Below are positions 48,262 through 52,909 of a stretch of 52,909 nt of DNA, piece by piece. The stretch covers positions 1 through 52,909 of the forward strand of contig CAYGJC010000012.1 in NCBI GenBank assembly GCA_964350245.1. Reading direction: 5' to 3'. Within the stretch, counting starts at the first letter, position 1, and each line of letters starts with the position of its first letter. The position numbers were made by a program, and so were the translations under genes. This DNA is from JAJACP01 sp964350245. Lineage in GTDB: Bacteria > Chlamydiota > Chlamydiia > Chlamydiales > JAAKFR01. A model generated the notes under the pieces. It worked only from the letters and a program-made list of their open reading frames with translations. It was not told where the DNA came from and searched no databases.

Positions 48262-49153
48262 AGAAGAGGCACGCTTACGCCTCGATAAACTCCTTGCTCT
48301 ACGCTATCCTACCTATTCTAGACAGTACTTCCAGTATCTCATTAAAGAAAAACTCGTCTTGGTCAACGGAGCTGTCGCTAAAAAAGCCACAAAGCTCGAA
48401 GAGGGAGACGAAATTGAGATCGAATTCGCAATTACCCCCGAAATCACTCTTGAACCCGAAGCGATCGCTCTCGATATTCTTTTTGAAGATGACCACCTCA
48501 TTGCCATCAACAAGCCAGCCGGAATGGTCGTCCACCCCGCCATAGGAAATTGGACCGGCACCTTCGTCAATGCCCTACTCTACCACTGTAAACAACTTCC
48601 TCAAAGCGAGACCATGCGTCCCGGCATTGTCCATCGTCTTGACAAAGACACTTCTGGCATACTTGTAGCGGCTAAAAATGAGCGTGCTCAACAGCTTATG
48701 GTCGAAAAGTTTGCAAACAGACAAATCGAGAAAGAATACCTTGCCATCTGCATTGGAAATCCTGGAGACCGTCTCATTGAAGGCAACATCGGGCGCCATC
48801 CTGTGCGGCGTAAAGAGATGGCTTTACTCAAAGCAGGTGGGCGCGCAGCACGCACTCAATGCCAAAGCATCGCCCATACCTCTCAGCTCTCGCTCGTTCG
48901 TCTTTTTCCTGAAACGGGGCGTACCCACCAGCTCCGGGTGCATCTCAAATCTGTCGGATCCCCCATCTTAGGCGATAGTGTTTATGGCAATCTCCCTTTA
49001 AACAAGAAATTAGGTGCGAAAAGACAACTTCTACACGCCTACCGCCTCCAGTTCACACACCCCATCAGTGAAGAAGCTGTTGAGCTAAAAGCTCCCATCC
49101 CCCAAGATATGGGTCTCTTTATTTCACAAATAGCTCCCTCATGCGCCTTTTAA
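48242..49153 (+). CDS. rluD: Ribosomal large-subunit pseudouridine synthase (RluD family)
   Basis: 303 residues. An S4-like RNA-binding domain (1-65, RLDKLLALRYPTYSRQYFQY) is followed by the pseudouridine synthase domain with NKPAGMVVHPAIGNWTGT and the catalytic Asp in GIVHRLDKDTSGILVAA, and later RLFPETGRTHQLRVHLKS. RluD modifies helix 69 of 23S rRNA. It overlaps both neighbours (20 bases before, 13 after), so it is translationally coupled. Chlamydial annotation calls it sfhB. Confidence 0.94.
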   Translation: MTLLITEEEARLRLDKLLALRYPTYSRQYFQYLIKEKLVLVNGAVAKKATKLEEGDEIEIEFAITPEITLEPEAIALDILFEDDHLIAINKPAGMVVHPAIGNWTGTFVNALLYHCKQLPQSETMRPGIVHRLDKDTSGILVAAKNERAQQLMVEKFANRQIEKEYLAICIGNPGDRLIEGNIGRHPVRRKEMALLKAGGRAARTQCQSIAHTSQLSLVRLFPETGRTHQLRVHLKSVGSPILGDSVYGNLPLNKKLGAKRQLLHAYRLQFTHPISEEAVELKAPIPQDMGLFISQIAPSCAF

Positions 49154-49581
49154 TTCAAAGAGTCAAAGAAGCCAGCGTCACCGTTAGCGGAAAGGTATGT
49201 GGAAAGATTAACTCTGGACTTCTCGTTTTTATCGGCATCCACAAAGATGACACTCCGGGCAAGACAAGCTGGCTTGTCAACAAACTCGTCAACCTCAGAA
49301 TCTTTCAAGATGAAGAGGAGAAAATGAACCGCAATATTCAACAAGCTGCCGGTTCTGTATTAGTTGTGAGTCAATTTACCTTGTATGGAAGCGTAGAAAA
49401 CGGACACCGCCCTGCGTTTACCGAAGCAGCTCTTCCTGAGCCTGCCTTTCTTCTTTATGAAGAATTTATCAATGAACTCTCCCAAGCTTTGGACAAACCA
49501 ATTCAAACAGGCATTTTTGGAGCGATCATGGAAGTTGCCTCCATTAATGACGGCCCTGTCACTTTTCTTTTAGAGCGTTAA
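49141..49581 (+). CDS. dtd: D-aminoacyl-tRNA deacylase
   Basis: 146 residues, the standard length. MRLLIQRVKEASVTVSGKVC begins the fold, and the signatures VVSQFTLYGSVENGHRPAF and the late NDGPVTFLLE (the Gly-cisPro-type motif, here GPVT) are present. The enzyme removes D-amino acids mischarged on tRNAs. It is the last gene of the parE-dtd operon and is followed by a short hairpin and a T-run. Confidence 0.94.
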   Translation: MRLLIQRVKEASVTVSGKVCGKINSGLLVFIGIHKDDTPGKTSWLVNKLVNLRIFQDEEEKMNRNIQQAAGSVLVVSQFTLYGSVENGHRPAFTEAALPEPAFLLYEEFINELSQALDKPIQTGIFGAIMEVASINDGPVTFLLER

Positions 49582-49599
49582 GCGGTAACGTCTTTTTTT
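49576..49599 (+). terminator. Short terminator after dtd
   Basis: CGTTA (49576-49580) and TAACG (49586-49590) pair around a 5-base loop, followed by TC and seven T. The stem is short but the T-run is good. It includes the dtd stop codon. Confidence 0.5.
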
Positions 49600-49702
49600 C
49601 GATTAATAAAATAAATATAACGTTTCTATGGCCCTATAAAAGGATATTATAGTAATATCAGTATTACGAACGGGAATATCGATTTTTAATAGGTTCAGAA
49701 TT

Positions 49703-49942
49703 ATGAAAGACTTTGTAGCTTATATTGTTAAGAACTTGGTAGACAATCCGGATCAAGTAAAGATTAATGAGGTGGGTGGAACGCACACGGTTATATTGGA
49801 ATTATCAGTTGAGAAGTCTGATATAGGAAAGATTATTGGAAAGCGTGGTAAGACGATCAATGCGATCCGCACGCTTTTAATGTCAGTAGCTAGTCGCAAC
49901 GGATTACGTGTCAATTTAGAGATCCTTGAAGATGAGCAATAG
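49703..49942 (+). CDS. khpA: KH-domain RNA-binding protein KhpA
   Basis: 79 residues, the usual size. The single KH domain carries the GxxG loop in IGKIIGKRGKTINAIRTLL. KhpA binds RNA, often with KhpB, and affects cell division and small-RNA biology in other bacteria. A 120-base AT-rich region upstream (with TATTATAG-like boxes) holds its promoter, and a hairpin follows. The last 29 codons are duplicated at 50478. Confidence 0.9.
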   Translation: MKDFVAYIVKNLVDNPDQVKINEVGGTHTVILELSVEKSDIGKIIGKRGKTINAIRTLLMSVASRNGLRVNLEILEDEQ

Positions 49943-49974
49943 GATTTCCGGCTAGCATCCAGAATTAAATGACT

Positions 49975-50008
49975 GAGCCGTCTGGGCAATGCACTAGGCG
50001 GCTCTTCT
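49975..50008 (+). terminator. Terminator after khpA
   Basis: GAGCCGTCT (49975-49983) and AGGCGGCTC (49996-50004) form a 9-bp stem with one wobble, followed by TTCT. The copy after the khpA fragment at 50567 has an extra mismatch (AGGCGACTC) and is weaker. Confidence 0.6.
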
Positions 50009-50033
50009 ATTATGTATGTGAGGGAGAGTAATG

Positions 50034-50441
50034 ATGAAAAAGATTTATATGTGCACCTTACTTTTGATGGGGGCCACGGCTTTTGGTCATCCTAGTTCAG
50101 TTCATTTAGAAAAAGATTCAAGCTACTCTAGCTTTGAGTTGCGTTCGAATTTGCACGACGCACTTGCCACACGGATCATCACACCAAGACCCGAGCAAAC
50201 CCCTTGGGAGAGAGCACCTCAAAGAGCTGCCCCCCCTTCTGAGGAACCGGTTCCTTATTATCAACCCTACGGCAATGATCCCAGTGATGAAGAGTCTCTA
50301 TCGTATCCAGAGTACTCAGTGGAGCCTGAGGATCAGAAAACACCTTCTGCAAACTATGAAGGGCGACAACGTGCTGCGCGAGAGGCAAGACGTGAAGCCA
50401 TCAGGCAACAACGTCAACGTCAAAGAAGCTCTCAATATTAA
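50034..50441 (+). CDS. Small exported Pro/Glu/Arg-rich protein, duplicate 1
   Basis: 135 residues from the second ATG of ATGATG, with GGGAGAG upstream. Signal peptide MKKIYMCTLLLMGATAFG. The mature part is proline-rich and acidic with tyrosines (PVPYYQPYGNDPSDEES), and ends in a strongly basic helix (QRAAREARREAIRQQRQRQR). It shares signal peptide and tail with the gene at 50653 while the middle differs. It belongs by composition with the proteins at 303 and 9943, although no -24/-12 promoter is visible here. Function unknown. Confidence 0.8.
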   Translation: MKKIYMCTLLLMGATAFGHPSSVHLEKDSSYSSFELRSNLHDALATRIITPRPEQTPWERAPQRAAPPSEEPVPYYQPYGNDPSDEESLSYPEYSVEPEDQKTPSANYEGRQRAAREARREAIRQQRQRQRSSQY

Positions 50442-50477
50442 TTGATCTAAAGGAAAACCATAAAGCTGCATTTTATA

Positions 50478-50567
50478 ACGATCAATGCGATCCGCACGCT
50501 TTTGATGTCAGTAGCTAGTCGCAATGGATTGCGTGTCAATTTAGAGATCCTTGAAGATGAGCAATAG
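50478..50567 (+). pseudogene. Duplicated 3' fragment of khpA
   Basis: Thirty codons including the stop, nearly identical in protein to the end of khpA (INAIRTLLMSVASRNGLRVN and the acidic tail EDEQ), with a few silent changes. There is no start or GxxG loop, so it is not functional. It marks the left edge of the second duplication unit. The silent nature of the changes suggests a fairly recent event or gene conversion. Confidence 0.9.
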
Positions 50568-50652
50568 GATTTCCGGCTAGCATCGAGGATTAAATGACTG
50601 AGCCGTCTGGACAGCACACTGAGGCGACTCTTCTATTATGTGGAGGATAATG

Positions 50653-51018
50653 ATGAAAAAGATCTATATGTGCACCTTACTTTTGATGGGGGCTGCTGCA
50701 TTTGTTCAGCCTAGCAAAGCGCTGGGCTATGACGATTACAAGGATGAGGTGCAGCGACAGCGGATGCTAAGAGAAATACAAAGAAACATGGATCAATTAG
50801 AAAAAATTCCTAATGAAGAGAGTGAGCCCGTCCCTCCCCAAGAGGTCCCTTCTCCTCCGGCCTATGAACCAGAGGGTGGGCTTCAGTGGGAGATAGAATA
50901 CCCTGAACAGCAAAAAACCCCTTATGTGGACTATGATGCACAAAGGCGTGCTGCGCGAGAGGCAAGACGTGAAGCCATTAGGCAACAGCGTCAAGCTCAA
51001 AGAAGATCTCAATATTAA
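50653..51018 (+). CDS. Small exported Gln/Arg-rich protein, duplicate 2
   Basis: 121 residues from ATG 50653, equivalent to the start of duplicate 1. Signal peptide MKKIYMCTLLLMGAAAFV. The mature protein has a charged helix (DEVQRQRMLREIQRNMDQLE), a proline-rich segment (EPVPPQEVPSPPAYEPEGG), then YPEQQKTPYVDYDAQRRAAR and the basic tail REAIRQQRQAQRR shared with duplicate 1. The retained ends and changed centre suggest selection for export and tail function with diversification of the middle. Confidence 0.8.
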   Translation: MKKIYMCTLLLMGAAAFVQPSKALGYDDYKDEVQRQRMLREIQRNMDQLEKIPNEESEPVPPQEVPSPPAYEPEGGLQWEIEYPEQQKTPYVDYDAQRRAAREARREAIRQQRQAQRRSQY

Positions 51019-51031
51019 TTGATCTAAAGAA

Positions 51032-51069
51032 AAACCATAAAGCTACATAATGCAGCTTTATGGTTTTTT
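51032..51069. terminator. Strong bidirectional terminator
   Basis: AAACCATAAAGCT (51032-51044) and AGCTTTATGGTTT (51054-51066) make a perfect 13-bp stem with a 9-base loop, then T to 51069. The 5' A-run makes it work on the opposite strand too, ending the convergent outer-membrane protein gene. Confidence 0.93.
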
Positions 51070-51081
51070 ATTGTGTCCAAA

Positions 51082-52116
51082 TTAGAAGCCTAGTGCGACT
51101 CTAACGACTAGCCCATCGAATCCTAGATTATCTGAGTTAGCCACATAAGAATAGTAGTTTTCCCCGACATCATCCACTTCGTCGGCGTTATAATTCAGCT
51201 GTAGAAAATCAGATGTGTTGATCCACGCATCCATTTCATAGCCAACCGAAACTGCAAGACTTCCACACAAAAAGTCAGAAAGCGTGTAAACCAAGCCAGC
51301 AGCTAGATTAAAATTCGCAACAAGGCGGTAACAATCATCCTTAATATCTGTAACCGCTCCCGCCTGAAAATCAGCTCGAGACAATGTTGACCGATCGAAA
51401 TCACCTACCAGTGTCCCACAAGCCAGGTTCCCATAAATGCCTAAATTACCACAGCCACAAAAACTAAAGAAGTCATGCACTCCACGCAAGCCTGCATAGA
51501 GTCCATAGGCATGCATATCCACTTTGCTCTTTTGAGTGAAAACAGCGACAGTACCCGCATCTTCCCATGTAACATCTAGCTGCTGATCAATACGAGCTAG
51601 CTTTACTCCTCCAAAAAACCGAACAGCTGTTTTACACCAAGGCTGAGCCGTATGGCCCACTTCAAGATCGACAACATCTAGATCTGCCGAGTAATTCGCT
51701 CGAGCAGCTATTGGTCCGATATTAGGTCCATCTACAGCTTGTCCAAAGCGAGTAGCTCCGGCATTTGCAAATGCCGCTGAGGATCCATTATTTGAGCGGA
51801 GATGTGTATATTTAACTCCTGCCTCCCAATCGCATAGGGATTTGTTAAATCCGACTCGAAAGCCGCTAGTGTAATCAGGACATACTTTTTGAATCGATCC
51901 CACAGCCTCATTAGCATTAGCTGTCAACCCTACTAGATAATCCAGGTTACATTTTCTTACGTTCCAGTAGAGGTAATCGGCATAGACATCCCACCCGTTG
52001 CACCAGTCAATGCACTCCTCTTCACAGCAGTTGTAGTCTGAATAGCGGTAATCGGCTGACAGTGTCGGCTGAGCCATTGCTATTAATAGCCCAAGGGCCA
52101 ATAGAGCTCTCTTCAT
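51082..52116 (-). CDS. Cysteine-containing outer-membrane beta-barrel (MOMP/Legionella_OMP-like)
   Basis: 344 residues from ATG 52116. Signal peptide KRALLALGLLIAMAQPTLSA. The mature start DYRYSDYNCCEEECIDWCNG is cysteine-rich, followed by WDVYADYLYWNVRKC, a strand typical of Lpg1974/MOMP-like barrels in Legionella and in Waddlia and Simkania. Alternating strands such as GFRVGFN, WEAGVKYTHL and VRFFGGVKLARI run to a C-terminal VVRVALGF, the aromatic end recognised by the Bam machinery. About 13 cysteines suggest disulfide cross-linking as in the chlamydial envelope. Likely a surface-exposed porin, and probably one of several paralogues. Confidence 0.85.
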   Translation of the reverse strand: MKRALLALGLLIAMAQPTLSADYRYSDYNCCEEECIDWCNGWDVYADYLYWNVRKCNLDYLVGLTANANEAVGSIQKVCPDYTSGFRVGFNKSLCDWEAGVKYTHLRSNNGSSAAFANAGATRFGQAVDGPNIGPIAARANYSADLDVVDLEVGHTAQPWCKTAVRFFGGVKLARIDQQLDVTWEDAGTVAVFTQKSKVDMHAYGLYAGLRGVHDFFSFCGCGNLGIYGNLACGTLVGDFDRSTLSRADFQAGAVTDIKDDCYRLVANFNLAAGLVYTLSDFLCGSLAVSVGYEMDAWINTSDFLQLNYNADEVDDVGENYYSYVANSDNLGFDGLVVRVALGF

Positions 52117-52211
52117 TTCCAAATCCCCTAGTTATTGCGTTCAATATAGTATAAAATCTGAGCATTCAATTATTCTCTTTTTTTTTCAACAAAAGAACAC
52201 TCGGTCAGCTC

Positions 52212-52240
52212 TTGATAAAAAAGTGATGGAAACCTATTAA
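52212..52240 (+). promoter_or_regulatory. Sigma-70/66 type promoter of the last gene
   Basis: TTGATA (52212-52217), a 17-base spacer and TATTAA (52235-52240). AAGGAAA precedes the ATG at 52272. Confidence 0.6.
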
Positions 52241-52271
52241 AAGCTAAGAAAGTACATTCAAGGAAAAGACG

Positions 52272-52763
52272 ATGACAAATATTCCCTCTTTGAGCGGATC
52301 TCCCACTCCTCCCGAGCACCCTCATATGGACAAAAAAGCCTTTAAGAAAATGATGGACTACATGGATTTTCTTTGGTTTTTTCAGTCTCTCCAACAAACC
52401 TCAGGTGGAGGATCTGATGATTCGGACCTCCAGGGAAAGGTTCAGAACATTTCCAAAAGGCTGCAAAGTGGTCAGATTACCTTGGAGCAAGCTGTAATGG
52501 AGATCAAAGCAGCTGTTGATGAATATATTCAGGCAGAACAGCGGGCTAAACTCCTCACTGTGGATGAGTTTTCATCTGGTAGTCAGGAGAGTCTTCTCAC
52601 CCAGGCGCACACCCTAAAAGAGTGGATTTCAGCTGTTTCTCCCGGTCAAAAAGACGTTATGGACCATTTAGACCATACGATTCAGGATATCGAGAGTGGA
52701 TCCTATCATCCCTCTCAGGCTCAAGAAGCACTTTCTACCATCATGCATGAGTTACGCAAGTAA
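52272..52763 (+). CDS. Hypothetical helical protein, possible secreted effector
   Basis: 163 residues, no Sec signal or membrane segment. The first 18 residues are rich in Ser, Pro and Thr (MTNIPSLSGSPTPPEHPH), as in type III substrates. The body is amphipathic helices (KKAFKKMMDYMDFLWFFQSL, and a Gly/Ser turn at SGGGSDDSD) with later QGKVQNISKRLQSGQITLEQ. No family recognised. It is divergent from the outer-membrane barrel gene and has its own promoter. The type III idea is inference only. Confidence 0.72.
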   Translation: MTNIPSLSGSPTPPEHPHMDKKAFKKMMDYMDFLWFFQSLQQTSGGGSDDSDLQGKVQNISKRLQSGQITLEQAVMEIKAAVDEYIQAEQRAKLLTVDEFSSGSQESLLTQAHTLKEWISAVSPGQKDVMDHLDHTIQDIESGSYHPSQAQEALSTIMHELRK

Positions 52764-52784
52764 CTCTTTCTTTTTTAGCTTTTG

Positions 52785-52880
52785 TTTTGACGTGCAGATT
52801 TGCATGTAATGCTACTAGCCACTATTTTTTTATTGGCGTTTTTCATCTTTGGGCATAGACATTTTGGCGTGCAGATTTGC
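52785..52880. repeat. Two 19-bp direct repeats 77 bp apart
   Basis: TTTTGACGTGCAGATTTGC (52785-52803) and TTTTGGCGTGCAGATTTGC (52862-52880) differ at one base. They lie in the noncoding end of the window, after the last gene. They could be regulator sites or the edge of a dispersed repeat continuing past the window. Apart from them I see nothing in 52764-52909. Confidence 0.6.
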
Positions 52881-52909
52881 GCGATCTCGACGAGAGGCAG
52901 TGCGAGTAG

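Larger units (their letters stand above)
49853..51044 (+). repeat. Tandem duplication of khpA 3' end plus exported-protein gene
   Basis: Unit 1 (49853 to about 50463) and unit 2 (50478 to 51044) align with an offset of 625 across the khpA 3' end, its terminator region, the ribosome site, the signal peptide and the C-terminal codons of the exported protein. The middle of the protein gene has diverged. Unit 1 ends inside a terminator: AAAACCATAAAGCTGCAT is the left arm of the hairpin complete in unit 2 at 51032-51066, with the right arm missing. Confidence 0.88.

Noticed and set aside
50478..50567. A second functional khpA
   Set aside because: Only the last 29 codons and the stop are present, without a start codon or the GxxG loop.
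52862..52880. TTTTGGCGTGCAGATTTGC as a fourth sigma-54 promoter
   Set aside because: GG and GC are 11 bases apart instead of 10, a spacing sigma-54 does not tolerate, and the repeat partner lacks GG.

Overview
The window looks like a piece of the chromosome of an environmental chlamydia, with Waddlia or a relative the closest impression. This rests on gene content and remembered gene order, not on a search. Blocks I recall from Chlamydiaceae are present: a cytosolic AtoS/AtoC-type two-component pair with recO nearby; yidD, pheT, a MORN-like lipoprotein and ogt; and hemA divergent from parE-parC followed by a small gene and rluD. There are also two Inc-like proteins with paired hydrophobic segments and a cysteine-containing MOMP/Legionella-type outer-membrane barrel. 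AsnRS, which I recall as absent from Chlamydiaceae, points outside that family. Base composition appears to be in the mid-40s % GC by eye.

Layout. 1-3.7 kb: tRNA-Leu, a small exported protein with a sigma-54 type promoter, and the operon for a histidine kinase and a sigma-54 activator. 3.7-9.3 kb: HsdR_N-like nuclease domain protein, hpf, rlmN, tRNA-Arg, recO and a GH63 glycosidase. 9.4-12.8 kb: exported and redox proteins, including a cysteine-rich lipoprotein coupled to a VKOR-like/thioredoxin membrane protein. 12.9-20.1 kb: an Rhs/YD-repeat polymorphic-toxin-like locus with a hydrolase-like C-terminal domain, three exported putative immunity proteins and two broken toxin tips. 20.1-29.2 kb: housekeeping genes interrupted by a Fic gene fused to the end of yidD. 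29.2-34.6 kb: the Inc-like pair, a small sigma-54-type gene, a DUF116-like protein, trhO and rpsD. 34.6-42.2 kb: two DUF4143-type ATPases (one decapitated next to a large inverted repeat), a DUF1778/GNAT toxin-antitoxin module between 72-bp direct repeats, murJ, nfo and asnS. 42.3-52.9 kb: small secreted or unknown proteins, hemA, the topoisomerase IV/rluD/dtd operon, khpA, a tandem duplication carrying small exported proteins, and the outer-membrane barrel.

Two themes stand out. First, three near-perfect -24/-12 (sigma-54) promoters, at 245, 9888 and 31901, each lie 33-43 bases upstream of a small uncharacterised gene. The operon of the only visible sigma-54 activator sits beside the first. 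The activator lacks the usual Fis-type DNA-binding domain, so it may act on these promoters without an upstream site. Second, the Rhs locus records its own history. The unit of toxin tip plus immunity gene was duplicated twice by short-homology junctions, the toxin copies lost their predicted catalytic residues, and all three immunity genes stayed intact.
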